A stretch of 64,000 nt of DNA from Theropithecus gelada (lineage: Eukaryota; Chordata; Mammalia; Primates; Cercopithecidae): positions 91,739,384 to 91,803,383 of the forward strand of contig NC_037673.1 of NCBI RefSeq assembly GCF_003255815.1, written 5' to 3'. Of this stretch, positions 47,963 to 60,125 are shown one piece after another. A model generated the notes under the pieces. It was not told the origin of the DNA and ran no database searches. It saw nothing but the letters and a program-made list of their open reading frames with translations. A program made the translations under genes and the position numbers. How positions within the stretch are numbered: position 1 is the first letter of the stretch; each line of letters starts with the position of its first letter.

Positions 47963-48860
47963 CTCTCTAAAATGTTATAGGACATGAAATTCCAAAAATC
48001 CTGTTAATTAGAGTTTTATTTTTTAGCAGATGGCCTTCAGATACTAACCCTGACTGCCTTAAAAAATAGCTCATATCTTATTGATAGAAATTCTCCAAGC
48101 TGATCTTCATTTAATTCACCGTTCCCTAGGACCCTTATCCTTTCCAGCTGGTTATTAATTATCAGGCAATATCCTCTTGAGCTGTCTCTATTTCTTAATT
48201 ACCTTATTAATTGTAATCACATAAATTGATCTCTCTGACATTCTAAGTCTGACTCACTGAGGAAATACATCTAATATTCATAAGAGACTCCAACAATCTT
48301 ACTACCTTAACTTATTATTTCCATTATGTAGAATGGTATCACTAGAAGCCAGATGTGACAGCTTAGCTGAACTGGCCTTTATCCTAATCATAATTAGAAT
48401 GTCCTTTAACAATTCTCCTTTCTTGCTTACTTAGACACACATGAGACATCTCAGTTCATTTCCTCCCTACTTTCACTCTTTAGTCTTTAAAATAGAAGGA
48501 GTTTTCCTCCTTATTTCACCTTATGGTAATTCTTTATTTGTAATTCAAGGCATTTATGAGGAGAAAGCATTAATATGAATGTATTTTAGTTTTTCAAGGT
48601 TTTTATTGTAACACTGCACCCTAAGGACCTGATACCCAATTAAACATTTAAAAAAATGGTCAAGCTTTTATATACAAAAATAGTCTCTTAATGTGTGTTA
48701 TTTGAGAACTCATTTTTTTTTCTTCATGACAGGGTACACTACTATAACCCTTATCTTTTTCCCCAGGTTCCACTTAACTTTTATGAAGTGACAAGAGTAA
48801 ACAGGTTCTTATATATAAGTTGGTTATTGTTCCATATGATCCTTTCTATATTTGTATAAG
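47963..48860. other. Unrecognised AT-rich DNA
   Basis: No gene or named repeat seen. Confidence 0.4.
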
Positions 48861-48874
48861 AAATGTTTGATTGG

Positions 48875-49173
48875 GGCCAGACACAGTGACTCACACCTGT
48901 AATCCCAAAACTTTGGGATGCCGAGGTGGGTGAATCACTTGAGCTCAGGATTTCAAGATTAGCCTTGCCAACATGGTGAAACCTCGTCTCTACTAAAAAT
49001 ACAAAAATTAGCTGGGTATGGTGGTGAGCACCTGTAATCTCAGTTACCTGGGAGGCTGAGGTGGGAGAATTGCTTGGGCCTGGGAGGTGGAGGTTGCAGT
49101 TACCTGAGATCACACCACTCTACTTCAGACTGAGTGACAGAGTGACAGCCTGTCTCAAAAATAAAATAAAATA
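48875..49173 (+). mobile_element. Old Alu (J/S), plus strand
   Basis: Divergent dimeric Alu ending in (ATAAA)n. Flanked by a 14-bp duplication, AAATGTTTGATTGG (48861-48874) and AAATGGTTGATTGG (49174-49187), with one mismatch. The minus 110-codon frame is Alu sequence. Confidence 0.9.
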
Positions 49174-49319
49174 AAATGGTTGATTGGTAGGAAATTAAAG
49201 CTGAAGACTACAATCTTTATGAAAAAAGAGGGTTAAAGAATTCCTATGCATGCTTATTTGGAGACATGTAAATAAATTTGGGATGTAAAATCAGCTCCAA
49301 TCAGCCTTTCTCTCCTTCT

Positions 49320-49350
49320 CTCTTTCTTCTTTCTTTCTTTCTTTCTTATT
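49320..49350. repeat. (TTTC)n microsatellite
   Basis: Short CTTT/TTTC run within a pyrimidine-rich tract. Confidence 0.75.
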
Positions 49351-49479
49351 ACCTTTCCCTTATTACCTTTCCTCTTTAACCCATTTCTTCTGGTGCTGCT
49401 GCTTCACTCAGTTCCTAGTCCACCCTTTCCCTGTCTATTATGGTAATCTCCCTTCTGATTTCAATGGCGTATCATCTCA

Positions 49480-49985
49480 CGTTGAATGACCTACAAGGTC
49501 CTCCATGACCAGCGTCATTAGTCTAATGTCTCTACTACCCTTACTCTCATCCTAAACTTTAGCGATGTTGAACTATTCGCAGGTCCCCACTGCATATGTT
49601 TTTATATTCCATGGCTTTGAATGTTCTCTTCTTCTTTTCTTGGAGTGTCATTCCCACATAATTTTATCTGTCAAACTCCTATTCCTACTTTAAGATCCAG
49701 CTCATGCATCTTTTTCTAGAAAGCATTTTTGGAACCCCAATCTGTTGATCATTCTCTTCACTGGGCTCCCTCTTTAATTTGTACGTACCTCATTATTATT
49801 CTTCTTAACGGTATTGCCATTGTTTGTTGTAGGCCTGTATTTCCCTTAAAAATGTAAATTACTCAAAGGCAGGAACTATGGCTTTTCATTTATTTATTTA
49901 TTTATTTATTGGTCTTCAGCATCTGTTGCATTATCTGGCACACAGCAGATTCTCAGCGAGTATTAACTGAATGAATATGAATAGA
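49480..49985 (+). repeat. L2 LINE 3' region, plus strand
   Basis: 'gacctacaaggtcctccatgacc', 'ctttgaatgttctcttcttc', 'aagatccagctcatgcatc', 'actcaaaggcaggaactatgg', 'tctggcacacagcagattctcagcgagtattaactgaatgaat' run in L2 order up to the typical end. An (ATTT)n run interrupts it at 49889-49912. Confidence 0.8.
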
Positions 49986-50254
49986 GTTCATGATCACTTG
50001 AGATTTCACCAAGTTCTATTCTTCTATGATTTATGATGTTATACTTATTTTAGGTTTCAACATGGATTCAAATGTCAGGGGCCAATTTGTTACCTAACCA
50101 TTGTTTTTATAGGTCTGCTCAGAAGTGGTAACTGCTCTTTCTCTGGAACGGTTGAAGAGGGGATGGAGCAGAAGCAATCACCTTGTGCAGCAATGGAAAT
50201 GGTAAAGTGTACCACCTATAGTGATAGCATATCATGGGCAAGGGGATGGTTTTA

Positions 50255-50490
50255 GAGTGAAACTGATCTCAGTTTAATTTCAGTTCTGTTTGTTATTCCA
50301 TGTATAACTTTGGACAAGGTTATCTGACTTTCTTGAGTTTCACATTCGTCATCTGTAAAGTGGTAATAACACCTGAATCCCAAATTTGTTGTAAGGATTA
50401 GATCAGGCAATGTGTGTAAAGGACTTGCTATAGTTTTTTGGCATATAATAACTTCTCAGTAAATGGTAGTTGTTATCATCATGACTTGTA
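50255..50490 (+). repeat. MIR, plus strand
   Basis: 'taactttggacaaggttatctgactttcttgag', 'catctgtaaagtggtaataacacc', 'ttgttgtaaggattagatcaggcaatgtg', 'tttggcatataataacttctcagtaaatgg' give a nearly full-length MIR. Confidence 0.8.
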
Positions 50491-51552
50491 TTGCAGTAGC
50501 CACACGTGAGAAAAAAGCGTGATACTGCCTTCTGATCCACAAGGCATTCCTCCTTCGAAGATAAAGTGTACTACTGGGATCCTTATTCAATCTACAGAAC
50601 ACAGAAAATTATTTGAGGAACTATTTTCTCACTTCTCTCAAAAATGGTAGCTAACCAGTGCCATCCTTTTTACAGGAGAGATGTTAATTCACGATTTACA
50701 AAGAATATCTAGGGCATTAATTCTCTCCCCTTGAGAAAGGCAGAGTGACCCCCAACACTCAGTGGAATAATGGGCTGAAAATGTAATTTTAGAATCAGTA
50801 ATAACGTTTTCAAGACACTTAGAGACATCTTGGATTAGCACAAAATAAAAGAGAAGGTTTTCTTTACATGTATCTTTTAACTATGTTGTGCTTCTATGGT
50901 AGAGAAGACAATTCTGTGGTTGAAGGACCAATGAATCAGAGATCAGAAGACCGATTCAACAACTCACTCCAGGGATAACTTAGGGCAGTCCCTTATGCGC
51001 CAGCAACTTCTATGTATTTATAAGGAGGATAACACTCACTCTGTTGATCTCACTCAGCCTTGAGCATTTTAAATTGCATCATATATTTGGAAGTGCCTTA
51101 CAATTTGTAAAGTGCTGTACAAATCTTAGTGATTATGAAGATGATTATTCTGCTTTCCTGCCATCCGGCTTCCTCCACCAGATGCCCCTAATGAGCCCAG
51201 ATCTCTACCAGCAACTCAAGTGGTTCTGAAATGAGGACACATGTAAGCTTTGGTTGAAATAATCAACTTTTGTTTATTCTTTTGCTGCCTCTCATTCTTG
51301 TGAAGCTGGGCTTTCCTTGGCATTTCTATTGACTATTAAAGATTCCAGGTACTATTTCTTTCTAACTGCTCTTCTGAAAAATGTTAAAAACTCAAAGCAT
51401 CTGTCAGCTCTATCAGGCCACTTACTGAGTTCCCACATCACAGAGAATTGCCCAGAAGGCCTGGATGAGTGTTTTAATGCACTGGACGAAGTTATCTTCT
51501 GATTTGTTTTTGCAGGTCAGAAGCATTAAGAATGAATTTAGCTTGCTTTTTT

Positions 51553-51592
<40 letters not shown>

Positions 51593-53249
51593 CCCTCCCC
51601 GCCCCCCCACCTCCTTGTGACATGGCTACAGAATTGAATATCCATTTGCTACTAGGCTTCCTTTCTGGGCATTTGTGTACACTTGCTTTTCAGAGGAGCA
51701 GAAATCAAGGCAGATTCGGTGCCAATTATTTTAATGGAGAAAAAGATGGACAAACCATCAGTCTTTCTCACTCGCTCACTGCAAGAAAAGATGTGGCATG
51801 ACCTCCAATAGCATTTCAGACCATCTGACTTAAGACTTGAGTTACTTAGGTTTTTATCTCCTCCAATAAAAAAATTTCACCCTTCATTTCCAGCTAAGCT
51901 GTTCTATACTCACTAACTATCAAACATGCCATTTCCTGCTTCTTGATCCTGGCTCTTCACTGGGTATAACTTACCTTCCTTTTCTCATTGTGGAAAAGTG
52001 AAGCAAAAGAAGAAATCATCAGTAAAGCTCTGCCTCCTCAGTGCTTTCCAGACCCCTCCAGTTTCCATCTGAGATTCCCTTTCTCCTTAGCCCGATGGCA
52101 TTTATTATTCATATGGTATATTTTAAAATTATGAAGAATGTCCTACCTGTATTTTATTTAGTAACTTTTAAAATAATTTATGAATTCTTTTTCTCCAACC
52201 CATATGGCAAGAATTGTATCTTAAATTTTCTTCCTTGGCATAAAATTTTAGCTGGCCTTATTATTACAAGTTTATTATTATTACTATCTGTCATCTACTA
52301 TTTGTAGTAGTAATGCTTGTGGATTCATTGATAACTGAGGGTCCAGTGGAGACCTTGGATCCTCTCTGAAACCACTTGGGTATGTGCAAGAGTGCAATTA
52401 GCCTCATTTTTGCACCAGGAAGAGAAATGTTAAGAAAACAGTGTGATAACATGTGTGCTTTTAAATTGGTGAAAGTTGTGAATTTTAAAATGTCAGCATA
52501 TTACTTCTCTTAATATTTTGACTCAACCACAAAGCTTTCTCTTATTAGGAATTTCAACTCATTATAAGAAACTGAAGCAAGCCCTTTCTGGCTCCCTCAG
52601 GAAAAAGCTGAACAAACATATGGGCCTTGCTAGGAATGTCAGCCAACAGGAGCTCTGCTCCTGCCCACAGAGGCTGTAAATTTTACAGGGATCCCCCCTA
52701 GAACATAGGCCCCACTGCCCAGTTTCCCTGGGGAGCTACAGCTAGAAATAACAAAGCCAGAGTCGTATTTTACTGCATTATTGCTTTCTTTAGAAGGCCG
52801 CATGTCCAGTAACACTAACACGATAAGTCAGGCTACTCTTTATGCTCCTGACATTTTCTGCTCCTAACAAAGCTGTAATGGTTACTGTCAAGATTTAACA
52901 ATTTCAGAAATGGTGCTGATGACCCAGATGCCTTTCTTTGTTAGCAAATAATTCCTGTGGCATTAGCTATTCCCCATGTATTGAAGGATTTCTCCCTCAC
53001 TATCAGATTAATCTCAAGAAACCCTGCAAATATTCCTATATTCAGCAGTCTGTGCTTTGTGCAAATTAGGCTCTGAACAGAGATTTGTTAAATTGAATTC
53101 TGTAAGAAGCATGACTCTATTTTCTGGGTTGGTTTAAAAGATGTCTTGGAAGTTAAACATTTCTGTCTTTTTAAGACATTATTTTAATCATTAAGAATGG
53201 ACCAACTTGATTTCACAGTGAATTACCCTTCTCTTGTCTTTTTCTCCAG
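50491..53249. other. Unrecognised DNA with a polypyrimidine tract
   Basis: No gene recognised in about 2.7 kb. A (CT)n tract lies at 51553-51600 and leads into a C-rich run (to about 51612). Short frames around 51044-51801 and 52041-52307 lack domains. Confidence 0.4.
51553..51612. repeat. (CT)n / C-rich polypyrimidine tract
   Basis: About 60 bp of pure or nearly pure pyrimidine on the plus strand: a CT microsatellite followed by CCCCTCCCCGCCCCCCCACC. Has mirror symmetry suited to triplex (H-DNA) formation. Confidence 0.8.
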
Positions 53250-56200
53250 AGTTAGTCATTTCTGCCAAAGAACAATGAGTCTGGAACACCTTGTCATTAC
53301 CCAAATGGTTAAGATGTCCTACTTTGGAGATATTGCATAGTTGAACCATATGAAATTGCTGATATTTGACCTTTTTTTTTTAAATTTACAAAGATGGCAG
53401 TTTTATATGGTTCCACCTAAGACGTATTTTCTCCCTTGTTTGGTAAGAGTTAGCCAGACTCGAAGACGTAGATGGAAGAGAGGTGCTCCCCTTGGCTTCC
53501 CCCACCATCTCTGTGTCAATGAAGAAGGTAGGAGGCTCAGTGTCCACCTGCCTCTCACTTAGCTTAGTAAGAAGAGAGGAAACATGCTGATGTCTCAAGG
53601 GGCTTCATTTTATGGACAAATGTATCGGTTTGGGAGTTTTTAAATGGTCATATCTTTTCAATAGCTCATCATTTTATTATTACTTCTTCTAACCCCCATT
53701 TCCCCAGTTCCTATGCAGTTTATCAGCCTCTGTACATTTAGAAGGCAGCCAAAATCATGCTTTTAAGAAGCTTCTAACAATCAGCATATGACTTCAACTA
53801 CTCTAAAGTTTCCCTTGATAGTGTCATGAGGAACTTTCCCTTCAGTCAAAGCTAATAAAAATAAGATGTGGGAGCTGGGCAGATCTAGTTTGTGAACATC
53901 CGAGAATTCTTTTATGATTTCATAACAGCAAAGGTGTTATGTCTTGTGTTCTGAACCCAGGGTTCCCTTCTTTTGAGAAGGTAGCCCCTTATGTATGAGT
54001 GTGTGGACCCTGGAGTGACTTTGGGAGAGGGTGAAGAGTCATGAGTGCTCAGCATCGGGAGAAGAATAAGGAAAGCAGTAACTACTGAGCCCGTCTCTGT
54101 CACTTGGATCCGTGCCACTGCATGTCTGCTGGGATTTTCTGCCTGTGACAATAATAAAATACTAGATCAGGAAGTGACCTTAAAAATAATCTAGGACAAC
54201 AGTTGATGTCACTTGCAAATCAGATAAAAATTATGGATTCCATCTCCAGGAAAGATTTTTATGTTCACTTTTAGAAGGTTTATGTAGCTAAGGGTGTGGA
54301 CTACAGGTTAAGAAACCTTGACTCAGGAGTCCTATCACCTTATTTTACACATGGGAAAACTGAGGACGAGGGGAAGAGACTAAAATCCAGTTTAATGATT
54401 CCACATCTAGTTCTCCTTTATCTTTCCTTAAATGTCAGATTACCTGCGTTAATCTTGTTTCCTTTCTTACGTGCAGAACCCCATGAAACCAAACCGAACG
54501 AGGAGGTAGGAGAAGATGACAAAGGGGAAGTATGTGGCATCCCCCACTTCTAAGTTATGCAACCAGGAAACACAGGCAGAGCCTGTACCAACAGCAGTAA
54601 TGAACTCAATCAACTTGTTGAAAAACATTTCAGTTATTTTAAACAAAAATACTACATCATTCATGTTTTCAGTTATTTTAGGCAAAACACCAAATCATTC
54701 CTGTTTTTCAATTCAATTAATCAGCTCATGTTGTATTGCAGTTAATTTTCCTTGTTTTTATATTTCCTTGTTATATATATATATGCAGTTTATTCCTTGT
54801 TTTCCTTGTTTTACAGCATATAAAAACATGCTTTTTAAATATGCTTTTTTTTGTTTTCTACAAGTAACTAGCTGAATCAAAGGTCAGAGTTTAAGGAAAT
54901 TATTTTGTTGACAACATTACGTATTTACTGAATCTCATCTTTATCCTGGCACTATCCCTTCCTGATGGGTTTATAGACAGAAATGTCACAGATTTGGAAG
55001 GCTTTTCAATGCTATGAGATTACTATGGATTAAATCCTTGTCTAACTGGTTTTGTTTTTTCAGCCTGAGATGATAGTGAGATGGAGAGGAAAGATGGGGA
55101 TATAATCATTCATGGGCCAAAGTTTGTTTCTTATCACACAGTCAACATGTCATTGGCAGAAGGTGGAACAGTCACTCCTGACATTTTTCTGCTTCTTTTG
55201 TAGGAGGACTTCATTAGGAGCCAGAAGCCCCTCACAGCTCACCTAATCAGTGGCTCTGTAAGTGATCTGGGATAGAGAAGGCCTCAGAGTCCCCCAGTTG
55301 TAAAATAGGAAAATCAAATATGCCCATCTGGAAAGTTTATACAAGAGATCAATAAAAGCCTTCTTCTCCCAAAACAAACAAAACAAAACAAACCTCAGGG
55401 GTAGTCACAGAGGGTAGGAGAATTCACACCATTTATTACAAGATCATGTTTCAGCCTTGTATTTTTCCTTCAGGCTCATGGTGAAACACAGCTCATTCTG
55501 CAGCCAATGTTGCCCCTTGTTTGGGAGTACCTTGAGCAGCATTTCCCAGACTTATGGCTATTGTATATCACCTTCATTAATTTTGCTGGAATAATTTTCT
55601 TTCTTTAAATTAATTTAGGCTTTTTTTTAAACTTCAGTACATTTTTAAATGATAAATAAAATTAATACTGCTTATCCTAAGTAGTGGGTGATGATAAAAG
55701 TAAGTATATTAAAATAAAAATGGTTGTGTACGTCTAAAATCAGGTTGCATGCGAATATTGTGCCTTCCTTTGAGATATCTGGTCTTACAAGTCCCAGAAA
55801 CTGAGATGTGAGTCCAAACTTGAGGACAGAGCGATGACATGGAAGTCCACGAATGTGACATGATGAGGTAGTTTTATCTCTAGGTGCATGTCAGGGAGAG
55901 GATAATGAAGAAAACTGTCCGGCTCACACTTCAAACTGGTGACACTGCGTAGGCTTCTTAGCAGCTCCGCAAGGACCTGCTGAGCTGTCCCATCCCTTCA
56001 CATACACCCCACTGAGGCTTGAATTTGCTATAAAGGTATCCTAACAGCCTTTTCTGGCTCTGCCCAGCCCTGTCTTTTCCTTCTCCACATAACTTGGTCT
56101 CCTGGCTTGGGTTCCATCTGTACCTTTGACTCCAGCCAGGTGGTTTCCTTTTGGCCACTATCGCTCAACCTGCTGATTGCTGCCTTGGTCCTTGTTGTTT

Positions 56201-56577
56201 GGCCTTTCTCTCTCTAAGGACCTGCGGCTTGAGCTGCCAATTTTATAAGGGAAGAAGGTCTTGTCTTTTAATAGCGTCTCTCCTTGCCATTCCCTGATTC
56301 CATTAATATCCCATCAACGAAGTGCAAATTGTTGCCTTTCCCCTCCCACTTCTCGGTGTGAAGTGGTGACCCAGTTAACAGGGGCAGGGGCAGAGGCTCG
56401 GGGCTCCTCTGGCTCTGCCCACACTTCCAGGACTCAGTGTGTGCCCGAGTTAGAGTGACCTGTACAGTGTGTTCCTGGTGGGACTTTAATACAGGGAGGC
56501 TTTTGCTGTTTTCTGCACAGTCAGATGAGGAGTTCTATGTTTGGAAAAGAGGCTTGGAAAAAGAAAAACCAGAATGA
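53250..56577 (+). other. Putative five-exon spliced reading frame (unproven)
   Basis: Five short blocks each follow an AG acceptor, and the first four precede a GT donor: 53250-53307, 53401-53527, 54477-54505, 55204-55257 and 56521-. Starting at the ATG at 53275 (AACAATGA context), the splice phases agree at every junction (0, 1, 0, 0) and the frame ends at TGA 56575-56577, giving 99 codons. Acceptors of blocks 3-5 are strong (pyrimidine tract then GTGCAG, TTGTAG, GCACAG), and block 4 ends in TCT/GTAAGTG. Block 2 has a weaker acceptor, with a T-run and an intervening AG. I recognise no protein family, saw no promoter, and saw no AATAAA soon after the stop. Selection by eye among many possible sites could produce this by chance. 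Decayed MIR sequence lies near 54320-54375 and just after the stop. Confidence 0.15.
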
Positions 56578-56599
56578 GCAGCCTTTTCCTGTTGACTTA

Positions 56600-56690
56600 G
56601 TCGCCCTAGGTGGCCGGGCAAGTCTCTGACCTGCTGGGAGGCCTCAGTTTCCTCCTGTGTGAGTGAAGTGAATGGAAAGGAATGGGGGCC
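56600..56690 (+). repeat. MIR fragment
   Basis: 'gggcaagtctctgacctgctgggaggcctcagtttcctcc' is the MIR core. Confidence 0.5.
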
Positions 56691-57019
56691 CATGAGCTTT
56701 CTCGCTTATTTTTTCTGCTTGGTCTTCCCGAATGAAACCAGCATCCTCCTGGTTCTGATCTGGGCAGCCTCCTGGAGTCAGGTGGGGCCAGGGACCAGGT
56801 CCAAAGCTGAAGCTCCTTCTTCCTGCTGTTGGAGGTCAGCTGTGGGTAGGGAGCTGGACCGCTCAAGCTTCTGTGGTGAGACCTGGAGTTGGGGAGGCCT
56901 CTGTGTGGAGCAACAGCAGTGGGCAAGGGGTGTACTCAGCACAGTGATTGCTCAGGGGGGCTGCTGGAAAGGGTGTCTGTTCCAACTGAAGGCAAAATGA
57001 GAGAGAACAGGCATAAGCT

Positions 57020-57100
57020 CTGCTAAGCTGTGTGGCCTTAAATGCAACCCTTAGCCTCTCTGAGCTTCAATTCTTCCAATTTTAAAAATACATGCAAAAG
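57020..57100 (+). repeat. MIR fragment
   Basis: 'aagctgtgtggccttaaatgcaacccttagcctctctgagcttcaattcttcc' is the MIR tRNA-like/core junction. Confidence 0.55.
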
Positions 57101-58545
57101 GAGTACAGTGAAGCTTCAACTGGAGGAAGCAGCAGGTCCCTTCCAACATCAATGTTCTTTGAGTTCATGAATCCAAGACTCTATATTTTAAAAATATTTT
57201 TATGGGTCTCAGACCCTCACTTCAACACCCATTTCATATGCTCTTCACTATTAGCAAACTTGCTACCTACTTTGTTCAGAAAATTGAGTTGTACTGGGGC
57301 TGAAGTTTCTTTATAATACTCAGGTGCAAGAAATGTCATATAGCACAGTTTTGTTGTTGTTGTTGTTCATTGTTAATTCAAGTTTAAAATTCTCCCTCCA
57401 GAGTGTGGCAAGGGTCAGTAGCAGTCATTATTGGAGGTCTTGCTCTCCAGGGGCAGTCAGGCATCCTTGGAGGATTGCTCAGTGCAGAAAATTCTAGGAG
57501 AGACCTCTTTTCTCTAGCCTATCACAGTCATTGCTTAGTTGTTTATTGTCTGGGCCAGAAAGGTCCATTTAAAGGCTAGGAATGGAAGTTCTATTCCTAA
57601 GCTCGCCCACCCGCCTCCACCCATAGTGCAACTTGGGTGAGGTGGCCTGGTTCTCACTACTGGGAAACTCAGGACCCTTCACATCCATAAGCCACCCCAT
57701 CGGAGGTCCTGCCATCTTCAGGGAACTGTATTGGAAAGGCCTGGTTTTCAGCCTGCTGCACAACTTTCTGCCACTGGCCCCTTTCTCTGTTCCAGAAGAG
57801 TTACCCCCATGGTCCTGTCACTCACTTCCTTCAACTACAATGTCACTTCCTCAGCTATGAATATAGCCACACAGTGGGCATAGTAGTGACTATTTGTAGA
57901 ATCCCAATTTAATAACCACTTCAAACAAAAGCCTAGGACGGAGCTGCTACCTCAGTGTCCCAGAAACTCGTTTTTCACCCAGAAGCACAAAAGTGATCCT
58001 TACCCTTGGAGGCAAGATCAGGAGCGCACAATACAAAGGCTGACTTTTTCATCCACTGGAGACTCTGCTACAGTATAAATGCATTATCAAAAATGATATC
58101 TCAATTCATTATCCTTCTATAGAGGCAAATGAGCATGAGCTCCTTCCATTTATTGCCTCCCCCACCCCTAGGAACAGAGCTCCACTCACACCCTGCATTA
58201 TCGTTCTCCAGTTTCAGAAGATGCAGTGTCTCCTTTTGTTCTAGGCTGACCCCAGTTACCCATGCCAAGACTGGGCTCCACAGCCATCCTCCCTATTGAA
58301 ACATCTTCCTCTTGCAGGGTTGTGTCCTCTTCAGACTACAAGCTTACTCATCTCCTTCCCATTCATTAAAAAAGAAGTCTACCTTTGACCCCCATATCCC
58401 CTTAGTAATGTCCTATCTCTTCTTCTATTTCATCCAAACATCTTTAAAGAGTTACCAATACTCAATGTGACCACTTAATGTGCCATTCACTCTGCACCCC
58501 CTGCAATCTGGCTTCTGCTTTTGGTAAGGCCACCCATATTCTAGC
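57101..58545. other. Unrecognised DNA
   Basis: No gene recognised. A (TTG)n run is at 57350-57366. Confidence 0.4.
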
Positions 58546-58590
58546 TGGAAAATCCAGTGTTGGAAAATCCAGTGTTGGAAAATCCAGTGG
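58546..58590. repeat. Three-copy 15-bp minisatellite
   Basis: Unit TGGAAAATCCAGTGT at 58546-58560 and 58561-58575, and TGGAAAATCCAGTGG at 58576-58590. The first two copies are identical and the third differs at its last base. A 15-bp unit keeps every frame open across it, which lengthens the frames on both strands here. Confidence 0.95.
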
Positions 58591-58859
58591 ACATTTTCCA
58601 ATCTTTGTCTCACTGTATGTTTCTGGGGCATTTGGCCATGTTGCTTGTGTGTACCACTCACTGTCTGTGATAGTCATATTATATTGCCTCATTTGTTTCT
58701 GTTCCTTATCAACCATGGGTTCCTCTCCCTCCACCCACCATCTACATGCTGGGGTTACCTACCTTTCTGTTTTAGCCCACTGCTCCTCTCATTACTGATA
58801 CTCTTCTTGGGTGGATTTTTCTAGACTCAGGATTTCAGCTACCACCTGTATGGTAATGA

Positions 58860-59500
58860 CTTTCTAATTCAATCTCCATCTCAAATTTCTCCCCCAAGCT
58901 TTAGGCTTACCAATTCCATCACCTGCTAGGCAAGCTTTGCTTGGGCACTCTTCAGACATTTCGGATTCAATTGCTCAAAAACTACATGTATCATTTCCCT
59001 CCAACCTAAACCTCTGTTTGTTCTGTTGCCTTCTCTTTACCCAGTGACAAAAGTTATAAAATGTCTGCCTTAACTTTTTTCTTCTCCTCACTCCCTTTAT
59101 CTAACTGATCATTACATCCTGATGATTTCCCCTCCTACGCATTTCTCAAACCCGTCCTCTCCCCTCCTACCACCACTACCCTATCTCAAATGTACCTTCT
59201 TTTAACTGGACCGATATGACAGTCTCCCAAATGGCTTCCTGGTTTCTAGACCTGGCCCACTCCATTCTCTCTCCAGAGCTACCTGAATGATTTATATGTA
59301 AAACACTAATCTGACCCAGTCCCTCTCTTGCTAAAGTCATTCTGAATCTACACGAGGAAATTCAACCTCCTTTCCTGTGGCTGTCTCCTGTCTATCTCTT
59401 AAACCTCAGCTCCTACCACCCGCTGCCCCCTATTTTGACTCCAACTCTCAACTGGCAGTAGTTCTCTGCAAGCCTTCTGTTCTCTTTCTGTTCTTTACTT
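58860..59500 (+). repeat. L2 LINE, plus strand
   Basis: Collinear with the C-terminal ORF and 3' part of L2: 'gtctcccaaatggcttcctgg', 'ctctccagagctacctgaatgat', 'ctaatctgacccagtccctc', 'gctaaagtcattctgaatc', 'aattcaacctcctttcctg'. Strongly decayed; the ORF is not intact. Confidence 0.6.
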
Positions 59501-60024
59501 CCACTTTTACCAATATATATGTTTTACTTCAGTGTATTAGGTTAGTGTTATAAGGGAAGTTTCAAGTTCATTTTATATTAAATATTAGAGCCTTCATGCT
59601 TAGGGAGAGAGGGAAAAAGAGAAAAAGCCCATAGCTAAATACATAGTTAAGTGGCGTTCTTCTCCAACAAAGCCAAAAATTGGACTGGGCCTGAGATATT
59701 TGTGTGCCCTGTTTGATTTAAAGCTGTTAGAAAGTATGCCAAACATTTTAGGTTTTCACTCCCAGAGCTCTTGCAAACCCACGGCAGAACTTGTCTGTTA
59801 TGAAGAGTGCACTGCCCTCTAGAGGTTCCCATTGGAAGGAGCACATCAAACCCATAGTGTTAAGGCATTCTGCAGTTTCTTGTGAGCTTTTACTGTAGAC
59901 CTTTGCTATTACTGTTCTTTGTCCCCCAAATGCTTTTCCAGATGTCTAATTCTGAGTCATACAGTTTTAATTCACTTTGGGAATAGAGATTTGGGGTAAA
60001 GCAGGTGATGGACCTCAAAACACT
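59501..60024. other. Unrecognised DNA
   Basis: No gene or named repeat seen. Confidence 0.4.
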
Positions 60025-60125
60025 CAATTTGGAGTCAGGAGACGTGACTTTTAGTCCCAGTTCTTCCTTTAATATCTGAGGACTTAGATTTCATGTCTGT
60101 TAATCAAATAGTAGAAGATCACACT
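60025..60125 (+). repeat. MIR fragment
   Basis: 'tttggagtcaggagacgtgacttttagtcccagttcttcc' matches the MIR 5' part; a possible L2 fragment in antisense ('attcagtaaatatttaatatgcagg') follows at about 60185. Confidence 0.6.
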
